A stretch of 64,000 bases of DNA, from positions 1,984,001 through 2,048,000 of the forward strand of contig NZ_CP012697.1 in NCBI RefSeq assembly GCF_001314225.1. Direction: 5' to 3'. Below, one piece after another: positions 18,555-26,418 of this stretch. Source of the DNA: Microbacterium sp. No. 7 (GTDB lineage: Bacteria; Actinomycetota; Actinomycetes; Actinomycetales; Microbacteriaceae). Positions within the stretch are counted from its first letter, which is position 1. Every line of letters starts with the position of its first letter. The position numbers and the translations under genes are program-made. The notes under the pieces are model-generated. The model had not been told where the DNA came from. It saw nothing but the letters and a program-made list of their open reading frames with translations, and did no database searches.

Positions 18555-19229
18555 ATGCCGACCACCGCGACCTCCACCGACACGCTGTTCGAGCGCCTCT
18601 CCGACGTCTGGGCCTCGCTCGAGGAACGGCTCGATCAGGTGCCCGTGCTGCGCAGGCTCGCCGAGGGCACCGTGACGCTCGACGACTACAAGCGGCTGCT
18701 GTTCAACCTGCGGCAGCAGGTGGTCGACGGGTCGCCCTGGATCTCGCGCGCCGCGTCGAGCTTCGACATGGACCACTTCGTGCTGCGCTCGGCCGCGATC
18801 CGCCACGCCGAGGAGGAGCACCGCGACTACCAGATGATCGAGCGCGACTACGTCGCCGTCGGCGGCACGCTCGACGAGATCCGCGCCGGCCGCAAGAACA
18901 TCGGCTCCGAGGCGCTCTCGGGGTACATGTTCCACTACGCGTCCCGGCCGAACCCGGTCGGGCTCATGGGCGCCATGTTCATCATCGAGGGGCTGGGGGC
19001 GAAGCGCGCCGCGGGCTGGGCCGCGCGCTTCCAGGAGGTGCTGGGCCTCGCCGACGACCAGGTGCACTTCATGACGTACCACCAGCAGGCCGACGCGGAG
19101 CACACCGGCGCGCTCGAGGCGATCCTGACGAGCGGCATCGTCGACGACGCGGGCGCCGACGAGATCGTGCGCTGTGCCGAGGTCGTCGCGCGCCTGTACG
19201 CGATGCAGCTCGAGGAGCTGGACAGCTGA
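18555..19229 (+). CDS. Haem-oxygenase-fold, iron-containing (diiron-type) redox enzyme
   Basis: A 224-residue all-helical protein of the TenA/haem-oxygenase-like superfamily, in the iron-containing redox enzyme group. Likely metal ligands are in IRHAEEEHRDYQ (a HxxEEEH-like cluster) and in QADAEHTGALE, a pattern seen in haem-oxygenase-like diiron oxidases that act on amino acids or fatty acids. Substrate and reaction are unknown. AAAGGAG lies 8 nt before ATG 18555, and the IS30 end is only 24 bp upstream, so its native promoter is probably lost or lay before the KAS III-like gene. A 2-bp gap to the next gene shows that the two are co-translated. Confidence 0.72.
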   Translation: MPTTATSTDTLFERLSDVWASLEERLDQVPVLRRLAEGTVTLDDYKRLLFNLRQQVVDGSPWISRAASSFDMDHFVLRSAAIRHAEEEHRDYQMIERDYVAVGGTLDEIRAGRKNIGSEALSGYMFHYASRPNPVGLMGAMFIIEGLGAKRAAGWAARFQEVLGLADDQVHFMTYHQQADAEHTGALEAILTSGIVDDAGADEIVRCAEVVARLYAMQLEELDS

Positions 19230-19231
19230 CG

Positions 19232-20119
19232 ATGCCGAAGCTCCCGCACCTGCCCGAGCTGCCCAGGGTCCCGGAGTACGTCCGCAGCGACCCGAGCATG
19301 TGGGAGGCGATCTACTCCGACCCGTCGGTGCCGCTCGACCGATCGGTGGTGCGGCAGATCATCGACGACCAGCGGCGCCTGTCGCGGCGCTGGCTGTACC
19401 CGGTCGCGCGCATCCTCTCGCGCCTGCTCGTTGGCGTCGTCTCCGTGGTCAAGCGCGTCCTGCCGTTCCGCTGGATGCCGCTGCACACGATGGACCGGCT
19501 GTGCATCTGGTTCCTGCGCCGGTTCGTGGCGCCGGACGCCGTCGAGCTGCTCATCCGGCACTTCGTCGTCGAGACGAACCTCGTCAACTTCATCATCCGC
19601 AACTGCTCCGTCGACATGGAGCCTGTCACGCTGCGGCCCACGGCGCTCACGTGCCTCGGCGACAACGCCGTGGTCGAGCACGACATCAACGTCTACGACG
19701 TGCTCATCGCGCTCGACGGCACGCCGCTCGTGCCCGCCGAGACGCTGGACTTCGCGCAGCTCGACATCCCGCCCCTCGATGCGGAGCGGCACGTGCGGCG
19801 GTTCATGAGGCTCGACATCCAGACGGCCCTGTGCTTCATGAACATCCCGTTCTCGATGGCGCTCACCCTGGAGGAGTACCGCCGCGCGGTGCACTCCATG
19901 AGGTTCGACGACTCCTTCCTCGAGATCCTCGCCCTCATCTGCGACGACGACACGTTCCGGCACTGGAAGATCGCGGGCATGAGCCTGTGGATGGACTCGA
20001 ACGTCGACGTGCCGCGCATGGTCTACCGTCACGCGCTCATCTGCGAGTACGCGCACGCGCAGCTCGTGAAGATCGCCGGCGGCGCGTATCCGCGTGAGAC
20101 GCCCGCGGAGTTCGACTGA
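19232..20119 (+). CDS. Conserved protein of unknown function, partner of the diiron-type oxidase
   Basis: A 295-residue protein I do not recognise with certainty. The N-terminus is Pro-rich (LPHLPELPRVPEYV). Around residues 50-95 there are basic-hydrophobic stretches (RILSRLLVGVVSVVKRVLPF) that could be a membrane-associated amphipathic helix. The middle carries the conserved-looking RHFVVETNLVNFIIRN and VVEHDINVYDVL, and the rest is mostly helical, with scattered His, Asp and Glu. It is 2 bp downstream of the oxidase and presumably acts with it and the KAS III-like enzyme. No catalytic motif can be named. Confidence 0.6.
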   Translation: MPKLPHLPELPRVPEYVRSDPSMWEAIYSDPSVPLDRSVVRQIIDDQRRLSRRWLYPVARILSRLLVGVVSVVKRVLPFRWMPLHTMDRLCIWFLRRFVAPDAVELLIRHFVVETNLVNFIIRNCSVDMEPVTLRPTALTCLGDNAVVEHDINVYDVLIALDGTPLVPAETLDFAQLDIPPLDAERHVRRFMRLDIQTALCFMNIPFSMALTLEEYRRAVHSMRFDDSFLEILALICDDDTFRHWKIAGMSLWMDSNVDVPRMVYRHALICEYAHAQLVKIAGGAYPRETPAEFD

Positions 20120-20149
20120 CGCGTCGGCGACCGCCGCTACAGTGAAGGC

Positions 20150-20647
20150 ATGGCGAACATCACTTTCCGCGGCACCCCTGTCAGCACCGTCGGCGAGCTG
20201 CCCGACACCGGGTCGGCGGCGCCGGCCTTCGAGCTCGTGGGCTCGGGCCTGGAGCCCGTCGCGTCGGGCGACTATGCGGGCCGCCGCGTCGTGCTCAACA
20301 TCTTCCCGTCCATCGACACGGGCGTCTGCGCCACCTCGGTGCGCCGGTTCAACGAGCTCGCCGCGGGGCTCGACGACACCGTGGTGCTCGCGGTGTCGAA
20401 GGACCTCCCGTTCGCGCACGGCCGCTTCTGCGGTGCGGAGGGCATCGAGAACGTCGTCACGGCGTCGGCGTTCCGCTCCGGCTTCGGCGAGGACTACGGC
20501 GTGACGATGGCCGACGGCCCGCTCGCCGGACTGCTGGCGCGCTCGGTCGTCGTCCTCGACGCCGACGGTCGCGTCGTCTACACGCAGCTGGTGGCCGAGA
20601 CCGCGGACGAGCCCGACTACGACGCCGCGATCGCCGCGCTCGGCTGA
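20150..20647 (+). CDS. tpx: Thiol peroxidase
   Basis: A 165-residue peroxiredoxin of the Tpx subfamily that reduces hydrogen peroxide and alkyl hydroperoxides in the cytosol using thioredoxin. The peroxidatic Cys60 lies in [10 protein letters not shown] and the resolving Cys94 in GRFCGAEG, the spacing typical of Tpx. The N-terminal [15 protein letters not shown] is also characteristic. TACAGT (20138-20143) followed by 6 nt and the ATG suggests a leaderless mRNA. Confidence 0.95.
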   Translation: MANITFRGTPVSTVGELPDTGSAAPAFELVGSGLEPVASGDYAGRRVVLNIFPSIDTGVCATSVRRFNELAAGLDDTVVLAVSKDLPFAHGRFCGAEGIENVVTASAFRSGFGEDYGVTMADGPLAGLLARSVVVLDADGRVVYTQLVAETADEPDYDAAIAALG

Positions 20648-20676
20648 GCGGCGGCGATCGCGGGGGACGGGGGCCG

Positions 20677-20949
20677 CTACTCGGCGCGGCTCCTGTTCCG
20701 TCCCGTGATCAGCCCGTAGATCAGCAGGACGACGATGGAGCCGCCGATCGCGAGCGCCCAGGTCTCGAGCGACCAGAACCTCCCGAGGTCGGCGTTGAAG
20801 AGCAGCCCGCCGAGCCAGCCGCCGACGAACGCGCCGACGACGCCGAGAAGCAGGGTCGCGAACCAGCCTCCGCCGTGCTTGCCCGGCAGGATCGCCTTGG
20901 CGATGGCGCCGGCGATCAGGCCGAGAAGGAGAAAAGCGAGGAAGCTCAT
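20677..20949 (-). CDS. GlsB/YeaQ/YmgE-type stress-response membrane protein
   Basis: A 90-residue protein with three predicted membrane segments and the family pattern GLIAGAIAKAILPGKHGGGWFATLLLGVVGAFVGGWLGG, a Gly-rich transmembrane repeat also called the transglycosylase-associated family. GGAAGGA lies before the ATG at 20949. The gene is single and convergent with tpx. Members are induced by acid or envelope stress in other bacteria; the biochemical role is not known. Confidence 0.88.
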   Translation of the reverse strand: MSFLAFLLLGLIAGAIAKAILPGKHGGGWFATLLLGVVGAFVGGWLGGLLFNADLGRFWSLETWALAIGGSIVVLLIYGLITGRNRSRAE

Positions 20950-21068
20950 GATCGATGTCCTTCCGTTGTACGAACCACGGATGTGCGGTTGACAACGAGG
21001 CTAGGTCGATCGGCGGCGTCGCCCCAGGGGATTGTGGAGCGACGGCCGGGCGTGGTATCCGCGATGCG

Positions 21069-21722
21069 TCAGGAGAACCGCTGCGCGAGCAGCAGCGCGG
21101 GGAGCGCCCCGGCCGTGACGGACGCCAGCCACGCCGCCGCGAACACGGCGGCGTGGCGCACCGGCAGCCCGTGCACCACGAGGCTGCGTCCGTCGAGCCG
21201 GCGGCGCCCGAACACCGAGCGCGGCCATCCCATGCGCAGCAGCGGCGCCGGCAGCAGCGCGAGGGCGAGGAACAGGATGCCGCAGACGAGCCATGAGACC
21301 GAGACGCCGGCCGGCGGGGCGAACGCCGAGACGAGGAACGCGACGCCCATCGACCCGAACACGAGGCTCCACGCGTAGCCGTGCACCGGCGGGCCGAATC
21401 CGCGCGCGCCGAAGATGCCGAGCAGCACGCCGATCGCGATGAGCAGGAAGCCGAGGTTCATCACGAGCGCCGTGCCGTCGGGGCAGTGCACGGCGATCTC
21501 GTAGGGGCCGCCCTCGGCGCAGAACCCGCCGACGCCCATGATCGCCAGGCCGCCCGTGAAGAGGCCGACGACGCCGAACGCGAGCAGCGCCCAGGACCCG
21601 ACGAACGCGGCCCAGGTCTTCGCGCCGGCGCGCTCCTGGACGAGCCCGGCACCCGTGTCGGTCTTCAGCCTCGACGGCACGAGGCGTTCCGGACGCGGAG
21701 GCTCTGTGGGGGATGCGGTCAT
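21069..21722 (-). CDS. Predicted integral membrane protein, unknown function
   Basis: A 217-residue protein with about 40 hydrophilic N-terminal residues, then four or five hydrophobic helices (WALLAFGVVGLFTGGLAIMG, LGFLLIAIGVLLGIFG, WSLVFGSMGVAFLVSAF, LVCGILFLALALLPAP, and a C-terminal FAAAWLASVTAGALPALLL). An extracytoplasmic-looking loop holds two Cys (GFCAEG and VHCPDG) that could pair. I recognise no family. It follows the lipoprotein gene on the same strand at a 29-bp gap, so the two may form an operon. Confidence 0.7.
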   Translation of the reverse strand: MTASPTEPPRPERLVPSRLKTDTGAGLVQERAGAKTWAAFVGSWALLAFGVVGLFTGGLAIMGVGGFCAEGGPYEIAVHCPDGTALVMNLGFLLIAIGVLLGIFGARGFGPPVHGYAWSLVFGSMGVAFLVSAFAPPAGVSVSWLVCGILFLALALLPAPLLRMGWPRSVFGRRRLDGRSLVVHGLPVRHAAVFAAAWLASVTAGALPALLLAQRFS

Positions 21723-21751
21723 GGGGGTCTCCGTCGTCGGTCCCCGGGGCT

Positions 21752-22279
21752 CTATCTGGCCGTGCCGGCGAGCGTGCCCGTCGTGAGCGCCTGGTCGTAG
21801 ACGAGGCAGTCGACGGCGCGGTCGCCGCCCTGCACCCAGCTCTGCACGGTGGGCGTGTAGTAGGTGAAGCCCAGCATCGACTCCTCGAAGGGCACGCCGA
21901 CGAAGTCGGCGAACGCCGCCATGCAGAGCGCGTCGGCCTGCTCGTCGAGATCGGCCGGGTACTCGCCGTCGGCGAGCTCGGCGTGATGGTAGACCTCGTA
22001 GTCGTGCGGCTCGCCGCAGGGCACCGTCGTCACCTCGTAGACCTCGCCGTCGGTCGTGGGGTCGTTCAGGCAGTCGCCGACGCGGATCGTGAACACGTCG
22101 GTCGTGCCGCCCTCGACGATCTCGCCCGTCTCGGCGTCTCGCGTCTCGGTGTCGGCCGGGCCGCCGGACGCGGCCGCCTCGAGCAGATCGAACGCCGAGC
22201 CGCAGCCGGCGAGGGGCACGGTCGCGACGGCGATCGCGGTCGTCGCGATGAGGAGGGGGAGCGGGCGGGACGTCTTCAT
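21752..22279 (-). CDS. Secreted lipoprotein, septum-formation-like domain
   Basis: A 175-residue protein with a signal peptide and lipobox VPLAGC, so it is predicted to be lipid-anchored outside the cell. The mature part resembles the actinobacterial septum-formation (PF13845-like) family: FTIRVGDCLND, then VPCGEPHDYEVYHH, then DALCMAAF and DRAVDCLVYD, with four conserved Cys that probably form disulfides. GGAGA lies before the ATG at 22279. An AT-rich operator-like element at 22328-22354 is 49 nt upstream and is shared with other units in this region. Confidence 0.72.
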   Translation of the reverse strand: MKTSRPLPLLIATTAIAVATVPLAGCGSAFDLLEAAASGGPADTETRDAETGEIVEGGTTDVFTIRVGDCLNDPTTDGEVYEVTTVPCGEPHDYEVYHHAELADGEYPADLDEQADALCMAAFADFVGVPFEESMLGFTYYTPTVQSWVQGGDRAVDCLVYDQALTTGTLAGTAR

Positions 22280-22327
22280 CGGGGTCTCCTTCGTTCAGGT
22301 CGGCACGGTTCGGGGTGCGTCATGATC

Positions 22328-22354
22328 AGTAAAGCAAATATCATTAGTTTTAGT
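22328..22354 (-). promoter_or_regulatory. Operator-like AT-rich element, copy 1 (lipoprotein gene)
   Basis: On the minus strand the core is AAAACTAATGATATTTGCTT, within an AT-rich island unusual for this genome. It shares CTAAT-N4-TTTGC with the elements at 25266 and (as TTTGT) 32643. It lies 49-75 nt upstream of the lipoprotein start, as expected for a promoter or operator. Confidence 0.55.
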
Positions 22355-22376
22355 GGGGCAGCCAAGTGCCAATGCA

Positions 22377-23273
22377 TCATCCCGCCACGCCGCCGTCGAG
22401 CCAGGGGACGACGAGCCGCAGCGCGATCGCGAGGAGGACCAGCGCGGACGTGCCGAGGAAGGCGCCGAGCGCGACCCCGGTCATCTGCACGTACCGCAGC
22501 CCGTCGCCGCGTGCGCGGACATCCTGCCACACGGCGTGCGGGCGCTCGTAGAAGAAGGTCCAGAACTCGTTGTGCCCGCGGGTGATCCGCCGATACGTCT
22601 GCGTGTCGCGGAGGGGTGCGTGCACGGCCTCGCGCAGCGACGGCGCGGCGCGGCACACCGCGTCGAGCCGCTCCCGCTCCTCGGCGGTGAGCAGGTCGCC
22701 GAGGTCGTCGGGCAGGATCGCGATGTCGGGTGCGACGTCGGAGAACCGGGCGGCCGGCAGCACGGTTCCCGGCCAGAGCCGGTCGTCGTCGCCCGGCAGG
22801 AGGTGCAGCAGGATGCGCGTGCGGTATGCGCGCCGACCCGGGGCCGTGACGAGGACGGTGACGTCGTGCAGCTCGGTGCCCGCGGAGAACCGTCCGGAGC
22901 GTCGCTTCCCGCACACGCTCGCCGCCGCGAAGCCGCCCGTGCACGCCGCCTCGAAGGCGCCGATCGGAGGCCCTCCCGCCAGGTGGCGCGCGTCGACGAC
23001 CCGGCTCCCGTCCAGGTCGGCCCATGTGCCGTCCGACCGCGGGAAGAAGATCTCCCCGGCCGGACGGCCCTGCGCCGCCGACAGCGTGCCGCACGCGATC
23101 GCGGCGGCGAAGAGCACGGCGGCGACCCAGGGCGGCACGATCTCCCACCCCAGCGCGAGGGCGCCGACGAGGGCGGCGCCGGAGCCCACGAGCGCGCACA
23201 CCGCGAAGGCGAGTCGCCGGCGGGGCGGCGACACCGGCCGGCCGTAGCTGCCGATCGCGTAGCGATAGCTCAC
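22377..23273 (-). CDS. Predicted membrane protein, third gene of the serine hydrolase operon
   Basis: A 298-residue protein of unknown function. Two hydrophobic helices near the N-terminus (LAFAVCALVGSGAALVGALA and WVAAVLFAAAIACG) and one near the C-terminus (LGAFLGTSALVLLAIALRLV) flank a soluble domain of about 180 residues with three Cys. The GTG start at 23273 overlaps the preceding gene's TGA as GTGA, so it is translationally coupled to it. It is the last gene of a three-gene unit headed by a membrane serine hydrolase. Confidence 0.7.
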   Translation of the reverse strand: MSYRYAIGSYGRPVSPPRRRLAFAVCALVGSGAALVGALALGWEIVPPWVAAVLFAAAIACGTLSAAQGRPAGEIFFPRSDGTWADLDGSRVVDARHLAGGPPIGAFEAACTGGFAAASVCGKRRSGRFSAGTELHDVTVLVTAPGRRAYRTRILLHLLPGDDDRLWPGTVLPAARFSDVAPDIAILPDDLGDLLTAEERERLDAVCRAAPSLREAVHAPLRDTQTYRRITRGHNEFWTFFYERPHAVWQDVRARGDGLRYVQMTGVALGAFLGTSALVLLAIALRLVVPWLDGGVAG

Positions 23274-23581
23274 GCGAGCGAGGTGCGAAGCCGATCGCGG
23301 TACGCGATGACGGGCGCGAGGAAGGCCTCGAACCGGCGGAACGCCGGGTCGTCGAGCTCGAAGCGCAGCACCGCGAAGCGATGGTGCGCGCCGCGCGATC
23401 CCAGGACGACCTTCATCCCGCCGCGCGATGGCAGCGCCTCGATCGTGAGGTACTCGATGTCGTAGACGAAGGTTCCCGGGTCCCAGCGGGTCGTGGCCAG
23501 CGTGAGGGCGTGCCGGTCCCACGTGAGGTGCAGGTCGTCGGCGAGCGCGATGCGACGGTAGTGGGGCGTGTCCTCGGTCAT
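23270..23581 (-). CDS. Small conserved protein in the serine hydrolase operon
   Basis: A 103-residue soluble protein of unknown function, with no signal peptide or membrane helix. It is beta-rich in appearance (LHLTWDRHALTLATTRWDPG, YDIEYLTIEALPSRGGMKVV). It overlaps the hydrolase gene by 4 bp upstream (ATGA) and the 298-residue membrane protein by 4 bp downstream, so the three products are probably made in fixed proportion. Confidence 0.65.
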   Translation of the reverse strand: MTEDTPHYRRIALADDLHLTWDRHALTLATTRWDPGTFVYDIEYLTIEALPSRGGMKVVLGSRGAHHRFAVLRFELDDPAFRRFEAFLAPVIAYRDRLRTSLA

Positions 23582-25200
23582 TCGTCGTCCTCCTCGGCAT
23601 CCCGGCGGTCTTCGGGCAGGTGATCGTCTTCGGCCCCGGCATCGGATGGCGGCACGCGCGACGGGCGGGTCGCGGTGAGGACGCCGCGGACCAGCAGCAG
23701 CGCGGCCAGCGCCCACGAGACGAGGGTCAGCTCGATCGAGATCGAGAACGGGTTCGTGCCCAGCGTCGGCGTGCCCGTGAGCATCATGCCGGCACCGAGC
23801 GGCCACAGCACGAGGATGAGCACGGCGCCCCCGATGTCGAGCACGGCGCGCAGCGCGCGGCGTCGCAGCGCCTCGGCGCGCGTGCGCGGCGGTGCGCGCC
23901 GATCGCGCCGTCTCCGCAGCAGGCCGACGAGCGGCACGGCGCCGACGGCCACGAGCCCGAAGGCGACGAAGATCGCCGCGGTCACGGCGGCGGGCTCGCC
24001 GACGCCCTCCGCGTCCTCGCCCGCGAGAGCCGCCGCCGCGGCGTGCACGGTGGCCGCCTGATCGTAGAGGCGGCCGTTCGCCGCCTGCAGCACGACGACC
24101 GCCCGCCGGCTCTGCGGCATCAGGAGCGCGTGCGCGAAGAAGCCCTCGGTGCGGCCGATGTGCGCCGCGATCGGCCGCTCGACGGTGCCTCCCGTGCCCC
24201 AGCCGAGCCCGTATCCGTCGGTGCCGGGCGCGGCGGCGCCCGTCTCGGTGGCCGCTGCCCGGGTGCGGAGCATCGCGTGCACGGCGGCGTCGCTGAGCAC
24301 GCGCGTGCCGTCGTCGGCGAGTCCGCTCCGCAGCAGCATCCGCAGGAACGCCGCGAGGTCGCGGGCCGTCGAGACGGTGTAGCCGTCGGGTGCGGCGCCG
24401 GCCGGCACGATCTCCTGCACGCCGACCGGGAAGCCGAAGGCGAACAGATGGCCGTGGCGCGCGATCTCCTGCGCCGTCGCGGGATCCGCCGAGGAGTCGT
24501 CCATGCCGAGCGGGGAGAAGACCTCGTCGCGCACGAACGCCGCATAGTCCCGCCCGCTGACCCGCTCGACGATCGCGCCGACGATCGCATAGTTCAGGTT
24601 GGAGTAGGCGAAGCCCGGCGAGGGCGCGTCGACGCGCTCGACGCCCTCGGCCCCGGCGGCGCGCTCGGCGATCGTCAGGGCCGGATCCTTGCGCGCGTCG
24701 AGCCCGGCCTCGGTGCTCAGGCCGCTCGTGTGCGAGAGCAGCTGGGTCACCGTGAGCGGATTCGCGTCGTGCGCGCGGAATCCCGGAAGGTACTCGTGCA
24801 CCGCCGCGTCGAGCCGCACCGCGCCCGCGTCGACCAGCCGCAGGAGTGCGGCCGCCGCCACCGGCTTGCTCAGCGAGCCGATGAGGAACGGCGTGTCGGC
24901 GCCCGCGCCCCCGGCACCGCCCGTCGCCGCGACGAGGTCGTCGCCGGCATCCGGCTCGACGATCGCCCAGGCGGCCGGGGCCTGCGCGCCGGGCAGGGTC
25001 GCCGTGCGCGCGAGGGCGCCGGTCATCAGCCCCTCCCATGCGCCCTCCGTCGCGGGAGCGCTCGTCGCGGCGGCCTGCGCCGGCGTCGCGCCGAGGCCGG
25101 GCGTCGCGACGAGGAGCACCGCGGTGATCGCGGCGGCGATCGATCGTGCGCGTCGCGCGCGCAGGGAGGCGCCGGCGGACGAGGGCGTGCGGCGGGTCAT
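23578..25200 (-). CDS. Secreted or membrane serine hydrolase (class C beta-lactamase/PBP4* type) with C-terminal membrane helices
   Basis: A 540-residue protein. A signal peptide ends near ATPAQAAA (residues 36-44). The serine hydrolase domain (about 50-390) has the SxxK motif SLSK at 109-112 and the YxN motif in FAYSNLNY. HIGRTEGFF in the third-motif region replaces KTG, as in many esterase-like members. After residue 390 come three or four hydrophobic segments. It may act on peptidoglycan stem peptides or on ester substrates; this cannot be decided here. I start at ATG 25200, which has AGGAG upstream and a good signal peptide, not at the longer frame. An operator-like element lies at 25266-25293. 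Confidence 0.82.
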   Translation of the reverse strand: MTRRTPSSAGASLRARRARSIAAAITAVLLVATPGLGATPAQAAATSAPATEGAWEGLMTGALARTATLPGAQAPAAWAIVEPDAGDDLVAATGGAGGAGADTPFLIGSLSKPVAAAALLRLVDAGAVRLDAAVHEYLPGFRAHDANPLTVTQLLSHTSGLSTEAGLDARKDPALTIAERAAGAEGVERVDAPSPGFAYSNLNYAIVGAIVERVSGRDYAAFVRDEVFSPLGMDDSSADPATAQEIARHGHLFAFGFPVGVQEIVPAGAAPDGYTVSTARDLAAFLRMLLRSGLADDGTRVLSDAAVHAMLRTRAAATETGAAAPGTDGYGLGWGTGGTVERPIAAHIGRTEGFFAHALLMPQSRRAVVVLQAANGRLYDQAATVHAAAAALAGEDAEGVGEPAAVTAAIFVAFGLVAVGAVPLVGLLRRRRDRRAPPRTRAEALRRRALRAVLDIGGAVLILVLWPLGAGMMLTGTPTLGTNPFSISIELTLVSWALAALLLVRGVLTATRPSRVPPSDAGAEDDHLPEDRRDAEEDDE

Positions 25201-25265
25201 GGTCACTCCTGGGGCGCGTCGGCGATCGCATGGTGCGATCCGTGCTCCGATGGGGCACAATGGCA

Positions 25266-25293
25266 CCATAAGCAAAGGCGATTAGTTTATGCG
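25266..25293 (-). promoter_or_regulatory. Operator-like AT-rich element, copy 2 (serine hydrolase operon)
   Basis: On the minus strand it reads CATAAACTAATCGCC followed by TTTGCTTATGG, with ATAAAC and GCTTAT as near-perfect inverted arms. The first part, GCATAAACTAATC, is identical to copy 3 at 28128. It is the only AT-rich patch in the 201-bp divergent gap between the hydrolase operon and the regulator genes, so it could control both directions. Confidence 0.6.
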
Positions 25294-25401
25294 TGGCGTC
25301 CAGAGGACATGACACAACGCTGCCAGAGCGTCCTGGCACCGAGCGTCTGTCGCGGCGGGCCCGCGCAGCCGGTGTCCGGCGATCGATCGAGAGGTGCCGA
25401 G

Positions 25402-26418
25402 ATGGCTCAGTTCCCCGAAACGCAGGATCACATTCGCGTCGGACGCCTCCAGCCGTTCGTGCGCGCCTACGCCGACGCCCTGGTCCCGCTCATGCGGGTG
25501 CGCCCCACGAGCCGCGACGAGGCAGCCGCCCTGCTCGGCGCGGGCGAGGCGAGCGCGGGGGAGGCGCGCGCCGACGCGGATGCCACGATCGACGGCCTCA
25601 TCCACGCGGGCTTCGCGGTCGAGACCGACGGCCGCCTGGAGTTCATCGCGCCCGAGACCGTCATCGGCGAGCTCGCGGCCGCCCAGCTCGAGCACGAGCA
25701 GCGGGTGCTCGGCGATCTCGTCGACCTCATCTCGGGCTTGCCGGAGCTCTCGCGCGCCTGGCAGCTCGGCGCGGCGCCCGCCGGCCAGGAGATCCAGGGC
25801 GAGATCACGCAGGGCGCCGACACCGCGATGCACCGCTGGTTCGAGATCGCGTCGCGCGTGCCGCCGGGCACGCCCAGCGCCGTGCTGCCCGACATGGGCT
25901 GGATCCACGAGCACGTCATCCCGATGATCGGCAACCTGCAGGAGGCGCTCGGCGCCGGCGGCTACGAGATCCGCTACCTGTTCCACCACTCCGCGCTCGA
26001 CCGGGCGGAGGACCGCGAGGCCCTCGACGCGCTCGTCGGCATCGGGATCCGGGTGCGCCTCGCGCCGCGGCTGCCGAGCTGGTTCTACGTCGACCAGCGC
26101 GTGATGACCGCACTGCCGACGACGTGGGGCGCCGACTCGCCCGTGGGCATGGCGATGATCTACGCGACGCCCGTCGTGCACGCGATGCACACGCTGTTCG
26201 AGTCGCTGTGGGCGACCGGCGTGCCCTATCCGCAGACCTCCGACGGATGGCAGTCGGTGCTCGAGCTGCTCAGCGAGGGCAAGACCGACGAGCACGTCGC
26301 AGAGATCCTGGGCATCGGCGTGCGCACCGTGCGCCGGCGCATCGCCGACGCGATGGACGCCTACGGCACCACGTCGCGGTTCGAGCTCGGCGCGGCCTGG
26401 GCCGCGGGGCGCGCATGA
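25402..26418 (+). CDS. HTH transcriptional regulator (TrmB-like N-terminus, LuxR-like C-terminal HTH)
   Basis: A 338-residue predicted cytosolic regulator. The N-terminal 90 residues look like a winged-helix/TrmB-type segment with alternating Ala/Glu-rich helices (RDEAAALL, TIDGLIHAGFAVETDGRLEF). The middle resembles a phospholipase-D-like or sensor domain (WIHEHVIPMIGN). The C-terminus, LLSEGKTDEHVAEILGIGVRTVRRRI, is a LuxR/Sigma-70 region 4-type HTH. ATG 25402 follows GAGAGG. It overlaps the next gene, a paralogue, by ATGA. The ligand is unknown. Confidence 0.72.
   Translation: MAQFPETQDHIRVGRLQPFVRAYADALVPLMRVRPTSRDEAAALLGAGEASAGEARADADATIDGLIHAGFAVETDGRLEFIAPETVIGELAAAQLEHEQRVLGDLVDLISGLPELSRAWQLGAAPAGQEIQGEITQGADTAMHRWFEIASRVPPGTPSAVLPDMGWIHEHVIPMIGNLQEALGAGGYEIRYLFHHSALDRAEDREALDALVGIGIRVRLAPRLPSWFYVDQRVMTALPTTWGADSPVGMAMIYATPVVHAMHTLFESLWATGVPYPQTSDGWQSVLELLSEGKTDEHVAEILGIGVRTVRRRIADAMDAYGTTSRFELGAAWAAGRA

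Noticed and set aside
25322..25345. Small hairpin TGCCAG...CTGGCA upstream of the first HTH regulator
   Set aside because: Six base pairs without U-tract or position near the start codon. It cannot be told from chance.
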